Both the position numbers and the translations under genes were made by a program. From Geotrypetes seraphini (Eukaryota > Chordata > Amphibia > Gymnophiona > Dermophiidae), in the NCBI RefSeq assembly GCF_902459505.1, contig NC_047084.1:311441963-311505962 (forward strand): 64,000 bases of DNA. Reading direction: 5' to 3'. The notes beneath the pieces are model-generated. The model saw only the letters and a program-made list of their open reading frames with translations. It searched no databases and was not told where the DNA came from. Shown in pieces: positions 42,559 through 52,100 of this stretch. Each line of letters starts with the position of its first letter. The stretch's first letter is position 1.

Positions 42559-42840
42559 CTGCTGTGGTGCTCTTATCTCCTTTCATACATTCGTCCCCTT
42601 TCTCTCCTTTCTCTCCTTTTTCACATTGCTCACATTTCTCGCCTTTTTCTCCTTTTCCCCCTTTTTCTCCATTGGCTCCTTTGTCTCCACTGTCTCCTTT
42701 GTCTCCTTTCATCCCTTCTACTCCCTTTTCACCTGGATCTCCTTTTAAACCTGGATTTCCATTAAGACCTGGATCTCCATCATAACCTCTTGGTCCCATG
42801 TCTCCTCTAAAACCTTGTTCACCTTTTTGTCCTTTGGTTC
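42559..42840 (-). CDS. collagen-like gene, Gly-X-Y exon with Gly-to-Cys positions
   Basis: The acceptor CTCTTTCTTGTAG precedes the exon at 42840. Reading in phase 1 gives a run of about 23 Gly-X-Y triplets from GTKGQKGEQGFRGDM to GEKGEK, then CEQ-CEK-GEK-GEK-GDE-CMK-GDK, in which three cysteines occupy glycine positions. A phase-1 donor G|GTACAA lies at 42559/42558, giving a 282-base exon (a multiple of three) like its sisters. Alternatively the frame continues as a Ser/Thr-rich tail to a stop at 42407-42409, making this the last exon. The paired cysteines in a charged KGEK stretch recall otolin-1, but no C1q domain was found in the window, so identity is open. Extracellular structural protein is the likely role. 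Confidence 0.85.
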
Positions 42841-43246
42841 CTACAAGAAAGAGTTAATTTTAATTTGTGGATTTTTTTTCTGTGTCAAATGTTTCCTTTT
42901 TTGTATATCATATATATGCAAAAGTTCAAACTCAAAAAAATAAAGAATTAGCTAACTGCTTACTACTTTTAGCACTGATTGTATAACATATTTTAGTCAG
43001 TCTGTCTTAAGAGCATAATGAATAAAAAATCAATCATTGCTTCAAGAAAAGCTACTAGGTCAATGAAAACCATTTGTTATCTTCCAGATGACTTTCACAC
43101 ATTCCATATAATGGCAGCCTATGGAGAAAGATGTCTACCATGTTTGAATTTCCTTAAATAGACACATGTGACCACTGAGTGCAAATCAGTCTGTGGCTAC
43201 ATCAGGGGATCCCTGTCAATTAAACCAGTGTTATCTATTAAATTTA
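42841..43246. other. intron of collagen-like gene, unassigned
   Basis: AT-rich intronic DNA between the exon at 42840 and a repeat at 43247; no further exon seen. Confidence 0.4.
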
Positions 43247-43563
43247 GGGGGTAAATTCTACAAATGGTGCCCTACTAGCACCTAAGTTAATAGGGAAACG
43301 CTGTTTCAAACAGCAAAAACTTTAAATTTAAAGCACCTACACCATTATGGGTGTAGCTAACGGCAGAAATGACATTAGATTCTAGAAAGTGCCTAGGCAC
43401 AATTTACTACAAAGATAGGTGCCAGAAATGTAGACCTGGAAAACCCTGGCCTACATTTCTGGAGCCTATCTTTCCCGGAGCCATGATTCTCTATACAGCA
43501 CTGTTGCATGATTGACGTGAGATTGGCAGCCGCTTTTTAGGTGCCGTATAGAGAATTCAGGCC
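43247..43563. mobile_element. non-autonomous DNA element, 'GGCCTGATTCTATAAA' family
   Basis: GGGGGTAAATTCTACAAATGG and CCGTATAGAGAATTCAGGCC form decayed inverted ends; the interior carries GTGCCTA and the AACCCTGGCCTA block shared with 13971-14437. Lies in a collagen-gene intron. Confidence 0.65.
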
Positions 43564-43761
43564 TTAGTCCAAATGGTGTTACAGAATTAAAATAGCAGAT
43601 CCAGGGCTGCTCTTTGTAATATAATATCTATTCAAAATCACCTCCCTCCCACCCTACAGTAATTATATCCAAAATTCTCAATCAAATGTCTTTAATGTTA
43701 TGGCATTTATCCATCCAGTGCTGCACAAAAGGGGTTGAAGTTATTTGACTGACCAGGCAGG

Positions 43762-45006
43762 CAGTGGCATACCAGGGGGGTGGGGGGCAGTCCGCCCCAG
43801 GTGCACGCTTCAAGGGGGTGCACAGCCGCGCTGAAGTGCAGGAAGGTCCCGCGATGACTACTTCTGCTGCCTGTGCTCCGGAAGAGGTAAGTGACATCGG
43901 GGGAGGGGGGTGGAACGGCAGCCGCAGTCATCGTGGGACCTTGCCACAACTCCCTGCGTCTGTCGGCCCAGCCCCCTCTGACATCACTTACCTCTTCCAG
44001 AGCAGAGGCAGCAGAAGTAGTCATCCGGGACCTTGCTGATTTCGATGGAGAGAGAAAAGAGCATATCAGGGTGGTGAAAGGAGAAAAAGGGGGTCAGCAT
44101 AGTATTGAAGCGTGGTAAAAGGTGAGAAAGAGGGTCAGGATAGTATGGAAGCGTGGTGCAGGGAAAGAAAGGAGGGCAGATTCTGATGGAAGTGGGGGGG
44201 AGAGGAGAGAGTGAAATGCCAGACTATGGGGGTGTGGGAGAAGGAAGGAGAGGAGAGATATGCCAGATCATTGGAGGAGGGAAGGGAAGAAGATGAATGC
44301 AAGACCAATGGGGTGGTGAAGGGAGAGATGGAAGGGGGAGGCATAAAGTTTCTGGAAGGGGAATAGAAGGAGAGAAGATGCCATATAGAAGGGGCAGAGA
44401 GAGGGTAGACAGTGGATAAAAGGAAGAGAGTGACAAGAAGATGAGGAAAGCAGAAACCAGAGAAGACAAGGTAGAAAAAAATTATATTTATTTATTTATT
44501 TATTTTTGCTTTAGGGGGAGATGCATCGCTGTTTCTGTGGTATTGCATTGTTTGCAGAGTCCAGCTTCTTGGTGCTTCAGTTTAACCTTTGTCTACGTAT
44601 TTTTATTCTATCTCCCCATTTACAAAACTGTAGAGCGTTTTTTAGCGTTGGCATATGAGCTGTTACTACCATGGCTAAAAACCACACTACAGTTTTGTAA
44701 AAGGGGAATGGTTAGTTTGTGATTACATACTAGGCGAAGGTGTTTTCTGTGTTCTGTGTGTTCAAAAAAACATGGTTTTCTGTTAGGATTGACTGTGTAG
44801 AATTGATCTGTACTAGTCTGGCTTGTTTAGTTTTACAATGGGTTTATTGATGTACTGCTCACTGCAGTGTAAGATGCTGCCTTTTCCTAGGTACACTCTT
44901 GTGTGACGTGTGGATTGTTACTAAAAATAATGTTTTTCATACAGATGGGGGTGGGGGGTCAAAAAATGATGGGCCCCGGGTGTCACATATGCTAGGTATG
45001 CCACTG
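43762..45006. mobile_element. non-autonomous hAT element, copy 2
   Basis: Sibling of 7817-9375: ends CAGTGGCATACCAG and CTAGGTATGCCACTG, the inverted pair around CTTACCTCTTCC, purine-rich middle, and identical blocks around GGATTGACTGTG and GATGGGCCCCGGGTGTCACAT. It is 1245 bases; the shorter length comes from fewer purine-rich units and a shortened inner palindrome. Flanking 8-mers CAGGCAGG and CAGGTCTT match only in their first half. Confidence 0.85.
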
Positions 45007-45036
45007 CAGGTCTTATATTCTGTAAATCTCAATTTA

Positions 45037-45174
45037 CAAGGTGCCGCTGAAAAGTTATCAGCCCAACCAAGAAGAGAATGATGTGGAACCATTAAACTTA
45101 CAAGTTATTCCACACTTTTCTTGAAAAATGTCAAGAAAAGTGTGAAACAGCTTGTAAATTTCAGCAGCCCCTCG
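45037..45174. mobile_element. short mariner-type MITE (TA duplication)
   Basis: A 138-base unit, CAAGGTGCCGCTGAAAAGTT to TTTCAGCAGCCCCTCG, flanked by TA at 45035-45036 and 45175-45176, folding on TTCCACACTTTTCTTGA / TCAAGAAAAGTGTG. Confidence 0.82.
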
Positions 45175-45176
45175 TA

Positions 45177-45420
45177 ATAGGCTGTGATGAGCAACCAACA
45201 TATACCAGAGAGCAAGGACAAATGATAAAATATATAACATGAGTAGTTTTGCATGTACTCCACTTGTTACTACAATGAGTTTGTGGATTAGTCCAATCAA
45301 AACCTTCAATATTTAAAGGGCACCATTGACATTTGCCATATTGATAATGTCCAAATGTTATACAAGTCACCTCATAATCCAATTGTGTATGTTAGACATT
45401 CTCCTACGGTTTTACCTCAA
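45177..45420 (-). mobile_element. Penelope-like element, GIY-YIG endonuclease fragment (-)
   Basis: The minus strand reads CKTTHVIYFIICPCSLVYVGCSSQPI (two parts: C..VIYFIICPC and LVYVGCSSQPI), the GIY-YIG motif with Cys-Pro-Cys found at the C-terminus of Penelope-like elements. The endonuclease would nick target DNA. It is cut on the low side by a mariner-type MITE at 45037-45174. Confidence 0.75.
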
Positions 45421-45727
45421 CACCAAGCCAAAATATGCACACAATTTCTAAACATGCCAATAATCATATATTAGCAATTTCAGAAGATCCAGTTGAATAA
45501 GGGAGTATGGCTCTAAGCTAATAGTTATATATATCTATGATTTATGATATTCATAGAACCTCTTCTATTAGTAAGCAACATTGCTTTCTCTGAAAACAGG
45601 CAGATTACCCCTCACAGAGATGGTACAACATACAACTCCAAAAATGAGCAGATACCTGATTTTTGGTGAATTAAAACTTTTGTTTTTGTTATATTTTACA
45701 CAACAAACATAAATTATATAACTGGAC
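45421..45727. other. unassigned intronic DNA
   Basis: Nothing recognised. Confidence 0.3.
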
Positions 45728-46348
45728 CTGGGAAGGTTGAACATAAGAACTGCCACTGCTGGGTCAGACCAGTGGTACATCGTGCCCAGCAGTCCGCTCA
45801 CGTAGCGGCCCCCAGGTCAAAGACCAGTGCTCTAAATGAGTCCAGCCTCACCTGCGTACATTCCAGTAGCAGGAACTTGTCCAACTTTGTCTTGAATCCC
45901 TGTAAGGTGTTTTCCCCTATAACAGACTCCGGAAGAGCATTCTAGTTTTCTACCACTCTCTGGGTGAAGAAGAACTTCCTTACGTTCGTACGGAATCTTT
46001 CCCCTTTTAACTTCAGAGAGTGCCCTCTCGTTCTCCATACCTTGGAGAGGGTGAACAATCTGTCTTTATCTGCTAAGTCTATTCCCTTCAGTATTTTGAA
46101 TGTTTCAATCATGTCCCCTCTCAGTCTCCTCTTTTCAAAGGAGAAGAGGCCCAGTTTCTCCAGTCTCTCACTGTACGGCAACTCCTCTAGCCCCTAACCA
46201 TTTTAGTCGCTCTTCTCTGGACCTTTTCGAGTAGTACCGTGTCCTTCTTCATGTATAGCGACCAGTGCTGGACGCAGTACTCCAGGTGAGGGCGCACCAT
46301 GGCTCGGTACAGCAGCATGATAACCTTCTCTGATCTGTTCATGATCCC
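45728..46348 (-). mobile_element. CR1 LINE 3' end (-)
   Basis: On the minus strand PYSERLEKLGLFSFEKRRLRGDMIETFKILKGIDLADKDRLF (two pieces) and KVWRTRGHSLKLKGERFRTNV (45975-46181) are the C-terminal end of ORF2. The 3' terminus is at 45728, with CTGGGTCAGACCAGTGG..ATAAGAAC. A further 170 bases upstream hold the preceding RT 'thumb' region with a frame break near 46195. Confidence 0.85.
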
Positions 46349-46354
46349 CACCTG

Positions 46355-46540
46355 CTTATGTTCCAGTTCAGCAGGAACTTGTCTAACTTTGTCTTGAATC
46401 CCTGGAAGGTGTTTTCCTCTATGACAGACTCCAAAAGAGCATTCTAGTTTTCTACCACTCTCTGGGTGAAGAAGAACTTCCTTATGTTTGTACGAAATCT
46501 ATCCCCTTTCAATTTTAGAGAGTGCCCTCTTCTTCTCCCT
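46355..46540 (-). mobile_element. CR1 LINE 3' fragment (-), second copy
   Basis: Repeats the block CAGGAACTTGTCTAACTTTGTCTTGAATCCCTG to TTTAGAGAGTGCCCTCTTC found at 45866-46025, about 90% alike by eye, then stops at the hairpin array. Confidence 0.8.
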
Positions 46541-46950
46541 CCTGGCCCGAACGAGTCGGGGGGGGGGGGGGCACGATCGGCGGGGCAAGAGGGCTTGGGC
46601 TCCCTCTTGCCCCGATGGAGTCGGGGAGTCGGGGGGGCAAGAGGGCTTGGGCTCCCTCTTGCCCCGATATGTCAGGGGTGCTACGGTTGGCTGGGGCAAG
46701 AGGGCTTGAGCTCCCTCTTGCCCCGATGCAGTTGGGGCGTCGGGGGGGGGCAAGAGGGCTTGAGCTCCCTCTTGCCCCAATGTTGTCAGGAGGGGGGGTC
46801 ACGGTTTAACAAGGCAGGAGGGCTTGGGCACCCTCCTGCCTGGATCGTTGTGGGGGGGGGATTATGTAACCGGTGTTGTTTTTGACAGACACCGGTTACA
46901 GAATCCAGCTTTTAGGTGAAGGACTGGCTCCTCCTTCACCTAAAAGCCCT
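46541..46950. repeat. tandem array of hairpin units (minisatellite)
   Basis: Four to five units of about 60-75 bases, each with GGGGCAAGAGGGCTTG-GCTCCCTCTTGCCCC (a hairpin of about 15 bp) separated by G-rich spacers: near 46590, 46640, 46695, 46750 and, variant, 46815 (GGCAGGAGGGCTTGGGC..CCTCCTGCC). Two different hairpins follow: AACCGGTGTTG/CAGACACCGGTT (46869-46898) and GCTTTTAGGTGAAGGA/TCCTTCACCTAAAAGC (46908-46945). The spacers contain a 14-G run (46558-46571). Open frames on both strands repeating SGQEGAQALLP-like units are by-products. Confidence 0.85.
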
Positions 46951-47220
46951 TCTGTTGGACGTTTGTGGCCTAGGCGTGTTTTTGTTTCATTATGGCTAAA
47001 AAGTGTAGACGTGCTGTGGGGGTACTTTTAGACGTAGTGGAGATTGGGCGTTTAGGCAGAGGAAGGCCATAATCAAAACATGGACGTTTGTTTTGGTTAT
47101 GGACACTTTCCCTGCTTCTGGGTTGAACGTTTAGGGACTTAGGCCAAAAGGGGACTTAGACGCTTTTTTTGATTTTGCCCCTCTCAGTGTCTAAATTTTA
47201 CTCAGATAGTTATAAACTGC
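46951..47220. mobile_element. fragment of 'GACGTTT' large repeat family
   Basis: Repeated GGACGTTTG, TTTAGACG and ATAATCAAAAC motifs and a terminal GACTTAGACGC..TTTTGCCCC recall the ends of the family at 24400-27370. Confidence 0.5.
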
Positions 47221-47224
47221 AGGA

Positions 47225-47690
47225 GAGTAAGTGAGGAAAGATATAAACAGGATGAAGTTGGTCCAGAGGAAGGCTTCTAAAATGGTCGGTGGTCCTCATC
47301 ATAAAGCATATGAGGTCAGACTTAAATATCTCAATATATATACTTTTGAGGAAAGGCAGAATAGGGAGCAATATGATAGAGATGTTTAATTACCTACATG
47401 GCATAAATGCGCTTGAGGCGAGTCTCTTTCAATTGAAAGGAAGCTCTGGAATGAAGGGGCATAAGGACGAAGGTGAAAAGGGATACATTCAGAAATAACC
47501 TCAGAAAATACTTTTTCACAGAAAGGGCAGTGAATGCTTGGAATGGCCTCCTGTGGAGGTGGTGGAGATGCAAAATATACCGGAATTCAGGAAAACTTGT
47601 GATAAGCACATTGGATCTCTAAAAGAGAAGAAAAGATAGTAGATTTAATGGATAAGCACACTAGATAGGCCATAAGGTCTTTATCTGCCT
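47225..47690 (+). mobile_element. CR1 LINE 3' end (+)
   Basis: Plus-strand pieces RIGSNMIEMFNYLHGINAL and VKRDTFRNNLRKYFFTERAVNAW-like residues (47360-47550) match the CR1 ORF2 C-terminus. It ends with CATAAGGTCTTTATCTGCCTTCATTTTCTATATTTC. Confidence 0.75.
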
Positions 47691-47869
47691 TCATTTTCTA
47701 TATTTCTGTAAGACAAGAACTTGGATGGCCTAAAGAGAAAAAGAAATCGACACCTGTCATCAGTAAAAATAAGGAGTATACAGCTTTGTTCCATAAGAAG
47801 GAGAAACCTTGAGAAGATCAGAACCATGCACAGTAGTTTCTGAATATGGGCAGCTAGAAAGGTTTCATT

Positions 47870-48060
47870 TAATGCTTCCCACACCTGTCCAATTGGGTTT
47901 TCAGGATATCTACAATGAACATAGATTTAACATAGATTTACATATACTTAGTTTCAGATACATGCAGATTTAACTCATATATATTCATTGTGGATATTCT
48001 GAAAACCAGAGTGGTGTAGAGTCACTAGGTCTAGTTTGAGAAGCCCTGTTTTAAAGAACT
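47870..48060. repeat. decayed palindromic hAT-type MITE
   Basis: GGGTTTTCAGGATATCTACAATGAACATAG and ATATTCATTGTGGATATTCTGAAAACC are inverted; ends near CCCACACCTGTCC and AGAAGCCCTG are degraded. Older relative of the unit at 48090. Confidence 0.6.
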
Positions 48061-48089
48061 GTGACAACATGTAAAACAATGATCTAATC

Positions 48090-48280
48090 CAGTGGTTCCC
48101 AACCCTGTCCTGGAGGACCACCAGGCCAATCAGGTTTCCAGGCTATCCCTACTGAATATGCATGAGAGAGATTTGCATATAATAGACGTGCCAGGAATGC
48201 AAATCTGCTCCATGCATATTCATTAGGGCTAGCCTGAAAACCCGATTGGTGGTCCTCCAGGACAGGGTTGGGAACCACTG
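48090..48280. mobile_element. palindromic hAT-type MITE
   Basis: CAGTGGTTCCCAACCCTGTCC to GGACAGGGTTGGGAACCACTG, a 191-base inverted repeat. Flanks ATCTAATC (48082-48089) and ATCTAAAT (48281-48288) agree at six of eight bases. The centre contains two octamer motifs, ATTTGCAT and its inverse ATGCAAAT. Confidence 0.8.
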
Positions 48281-48309
48281 ATCTAAATAAACTGCTGAAA
48301 TGTCTTTAC

Positions 48310-48417
48310 CTGGGAAGCCATTTATTCCATTCCTCCCTGGAAATCCTCTTGGTCCTTGAATACCTGGATTGCCTTGTTCTCCCTGTTGCCCTGATAGTCC
48401 TTGCAGACCTGGTATTC
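48310..48417 (-). CDS. collagen-like gene, 108-bp Gly-X-Y exon
   Basis: Acceptor TGCCTGTTTTCCAG (48431-48418) and donor CCCAG|GTAAAG (48310/48309) bound an exon of exactly 108 bases, a classical collagen exon size. In phase 1 it encodes 12 Gly-X-Y triplets, [15 protein letters not shown] to [10 protein letters not shown], with no interruption. The first Gly codon is completed by the last base of the upstream exon, and the last base starts the Gly codon of the next, so the three exons join in frame. Confidence 0.92.
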
Positions 48418-48562
48418 CTGGAAAACAGGCATGAAAGATTACTCAGCCAATATGGGTATTTGTTGATAATAACAGCAAAATATATTGGAAAAATAAATAT
48501 ACTGTATATCTGGATGAAGTTAAGGAGATATTCATTCTGCTCAGGCAATAATTTTGTTAGTA

Positions 48563-49852
48563 CCATATTTGCCGGCGTATAAGACGACTTTTCAGTACCT
48601 TAAAATCCTCCCCAAAGTCGGGGGTCGTCTTATACGCCGGGTACTGTTTACATGCCCTTACTTTACATTAGAGAGCTGCACGGGGACGCCCCTAGGGTCG
48701 CGGGGATCCCATGGGGACGCCTCCGAGGGTCGCGGGGCTCCTGCGGGGCTGGATGCTCAGTCTTCTGGATGTACGTGGCTCTTCTTCTCCCTACCTTCTC
48801 TGCTTGCAGCACAGAGCCGAACGGAAGTCTTGCTGACGTCGGAGGGGAGGGAGGGCTTAAACAAAGCTTAAACAAAGCCCTCCCTCCCTCCGACGTCAGC
48901 GCTGACGTCGGGAAGACTTCCGTTCGGCTCTGTGCTGCAGGCAGGGCAGATAAGGAGAAGGAGAGTAGCCTCGCGGTTCGAGTGGCTACCAAGGGAGAGG
49001 GGCGGCCCGCCCCTCCCCGCCCCGGTTGCAGCACAGCCGGCCAGGTTCCCTTACTTTTGTGGCACTTCCCCGACCGACCGATAACAGCCCGGGTCCGACA
49101 ATCCTCCCTGCCCTGTAGCCGCGAATCTAAATTACCTTCTTACAGCAGCTGTAAGAAGGTAATTTAGATTCGCGGTTAAGGGCAGGGAGGTTTGTCGGAC
49201 CGGGGCTGTTGTCGGTCGGTCGGGGAAGTGCCACAAAAGTAAGGGGACCTGGCCGGCTGTGCTGCACCCGGGGCGGTAGAGAAGGAGGGGGGGAGAAGGA
49301 CGCTGAAAGCACTTGAAGACAGAGGAGGGAGAAGGAGGCTGAAAGCACATGGGGGAATACAAAGGGGTGGAGAAGGACGCTGAAAGGCCATGGGAAGGGT
49401 GGGGGGGGGGGGGAGAAGGACACAATGAGGAAGAGAGAGTAGGGAGAAGACGCTGGCAGGGAAGAAGACAGATGCCAGACTATGGGGGGAGCAGAGAGAA
49501 GAAGATGTGTGCCAGACCAATTTGGAAGGGGGAAGAAAGGGAGAGGCACAGTAACAGAGCAAATGGAAGATGCAGAAGGAAGAGAGATAGTGGATGGAAG
49601 GAATTGAATGAGAACATGAGGAAAGCAGAAACCAGGCAACAAAGGTAGGAAAAGAATTCTATTGCTTTAGTGAATTAATTAAAATTGTTGAAATAAATTC
49701 TGATGTTCTTTTAAGTTTTATTTGTTGTGCAGAAGGTGTGCGGAAGAAGGGGTAGTCTTATACGGCGAGTATATAACAAACTCTATATTTTAACTGTAAA
49801 AGTTGGGGGGTCGTCTTATACGCCCAGTCGTCTTGTACGCCGGCAAATACGG
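48563..49852. mobile_element. TA-flanked non-autonomous DNA element with two large palindromes
   Basis: Ends CCATATTTGCCGGCGTATAAGACG and its inverse CGTCTTGTACGCCGGCAAATACGG are flanked by TA (48561-48562; 49853-49854). GTCGTCTTATACGCC motifs recur subterminally on both sides. Inside are a palindrome around 48868 (AGCACAGAGCCGAACGGAAG versus CTTCCGTTCGGCTCTGTGCT) and another around 49147 (about 125-base arms). The region 49280-49660 is purine-rich and resembles the middle of the hAT elements at 7817 and 43762. TA duplication suggests the Tc1/mariner superfamily. It lies in a collagen-gene intron. Confidence 0.78.
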
Positions 49853-49854
49853 TA

Positions 49855-50335
49855 TATATGTGAGAAAGGCCTTTGTGTTTGCCTTTAAGACAAACATAAG
49901 TTGATATAGACATATTCTAAATAATAATGGATAGGATCTGTCATTTGAGAAATGGTTAGAAAACTGGCAGTGACAGGAAAGAGGAAAAGGAGTGGGGAGA
50001 GCCAAGGGAGAGGAGGAGAATCATAATGGTAGGAACGTGATGGGGAGAAAAGAGAAAACAAGGGTGAAAGGAAATGGGGGAAGACAAGGAGTACCACAAG
50101 AGGTTGCAGCAGCCATTTTATGTTAGCAGCTGCAAGAGGCTGGACTACTGAGGAGCAAAGGTAAGGGTGGGGGTGGGGGAGGGAGTCTGAGGGGATGGAT
50201 TTCTGACTTACAGGCTATGGAAGAGAGGGCTTTGGAAGCAAATCGGGGCAAAATACCAAAAATGATATGTGGGTCCTAACTGATGTTCAACTTTTGAGCT
50301 GTCCTAAATTAACCAACTTAGCTATGCAGGCCCCA
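49855..50335. other. unassigned intronic DNA, purine-rich patch
   Basis: AG-rich at 49975-50095 and G-rich at 50160-50190; no ends or coding signal. Confidence 0.3.
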
Positions 50336-51640
50336 ATGTTGAATATTGCTGTCACCCACATAACCCCTGGCTCTTCCCTAATGCCACCCTTTGTACTGCC
50401 CTTACCTGCCCATTTTTTTCTGTCAGACAGTGTAGAGTTCCTAAAGACATTTGCTAGAAAAGTCTGAAAGGCCTTGTGACAGGGAAGCTCCTGTCATGTC
50501 TAAAAGGACTACTAGCACGTACAAAAGTACGGTGATCAAATCATCTCTTCCTAAAAATAAGCCTGTACAGCCTGCCAGAAGCCCAGCTTTCATACATCCA
50601 GGGAATAAGGAGAAAAGGCAGGTGATGTCACAGCCAGGAATTCAGGCAGGGAGGGCACAGAAAACACAGTCCATCCCCTATTATTCCTTTCCCAGAGCTA
50701 TGGAGAAACATAAGATCAACCCAGAGGGAGGTGGAGTTAGCCACGGAGCTCTGCAGTCACCTAAGCCTCACGCAGGAGGACTACAAGTGAATAAATTACT
50801 TCCAGCTGACTATCAGGGGATGCAGAGCACGGCACATTGAGGGCAGTTTTGAAACTGTTTCTATCCACCATAAACAGGGGTTTTCTCCAGGCCCACAAGG
50901 GAGGGCAGGAAGCCTGTCTCCAGAGAGGTATTGTAATACCTCATATAAGACTTGGGATGTAGGGCTAGAAGTTTGCTCAAACCAGGAAAAATCCTGATTT
51001 GAAACTGCCCAAACACCCAGAGAGGGGGGTTGGAGGTGGAGAGTGAAGCAAGATAGCTAATGGACTTTAGCCCCTAGAGATATAGGGTGGGGGAGGTATA
51101 GTGAGGCTGAACCAGAATTCTGTGTGCTCAAGGAAGGCATGGAGATATGATTTGAAAGTAACTACCGGTAATTACTACCTTCCTCCAAGAAAAGTCAAGC
51201 CTCTGCCAAGAGATGCCTGAGCCTAATTAAAGCTGCAGGAAGTGGCAAGGTAGCAGTGCCTGAAGTGGAAAACGTTTGTAGCCTTACTAGCAAGGTCCTC
51301 AAAGAATAAAAACTACTGGACTCTGGGGGCATTTTGGAGGGTCTGAACAGCTGAGAGCAAAGGGAGGCTTGCTTCCACACAGCTTGCAAAGCAGGGCTGT
51401 GAAAGTCCTTATAAGGGACAAAGTTCTAATGAGGAAAACCAGTGGCAGAGAAAAGGACTAAATTCATGAACTAAATCACAGATAGTTTGCACTGGAACTA
51501 AGTGGAAGGAACTGTGACTGTGAGAAACTACTTTATGTTTTGGAATTTTTCTTTTGTCTTATAATAAACCCGGTGAAGTTTTGTTTACAAGAAATCCAGA
51601 CTCCAGGTTTTCCTTCTACTAGCCATATAAAAAGTGCATC
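50336..51640 (+). other. possible LTR-type retroelement remnant (low confidence)
   Basis: A single-copy-looking region with a modest 129-residue open frame at 50451-50840 (Lys/Pro/Gln-rich, no known motif) and, near 51560, ATAATAAACCCGGTGAAG that could be a poly-A signal in an LTR. No terminal repeat pair, primer site or polyprotein motif was found, so a host sequence or another repeat is equally possible. Confidence 0.2.
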
Positions 51641-51839
51641 AAAAATCTTCCCTGTGGTCCAAGGGGGTTTTCCCACTTGCTCGGGGCCTGGCCCGGCCAC
51701 AGACTATATCTGCTCTCTTGGTTGCCAGCGCTCTGATATACTGTATCAATCCAAAGTAACAAAGATGCAAGCTTAGCACAGGGCTCATAGCTTGCAATTT
51801 CAAGTAGCATTAAATTCAGCGGTCACTGAATACTACATA

Positions 51840-52100
51840 TAGTAACATAATGATATAGTAAATGATGGCAAATAAAGAGGTATGATCCACCAAGTCTGTC
51901 CAATAAGGTGGTTGGAGCTGTACCTGATGCTCTCTTCAGGATGCATTCTTCAGTGCCTTTAGTTAGGGTTGAATCTGTCGTTCCTTGCAGGTTACCACCA
52001 CCCCTTTCTAGGCTTTGTTTAAAGTGTGAAGATCTTTTGCGATTTCTTTTGATTCCCCCCCCTCTTCATTTGTAGGGATCCTCTATGTTTACTCTTTATG
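51840..52100 (-). mobile_element. CR1 3' end fragment (-)
   Basis: TAGTAACATAATGATATAGTAAATGATGGCAAATAAAG..TCCACCAAGTCTGTCCAATAAGG matches, on the minus strand, the CR1 3' terminus at 61916-61985. Confidence 0.65.

Noticed and set aside
42531-42785. Ser/Pro/Phe-rich plus-strand frames
   Set aside because: Antisense shadow of the collagen exon.
46466-46885. Overlapping Gly/Leu-rich frames on both strands
   Set aside because: Produced by the hairpin minisatellite; all frames are open because of its periodicity.
48652-49642. 171-codon frames on both strands
   Set aside because: They lie on the palindromes and purine-rich part of a non-coding transposon and mirror each other.
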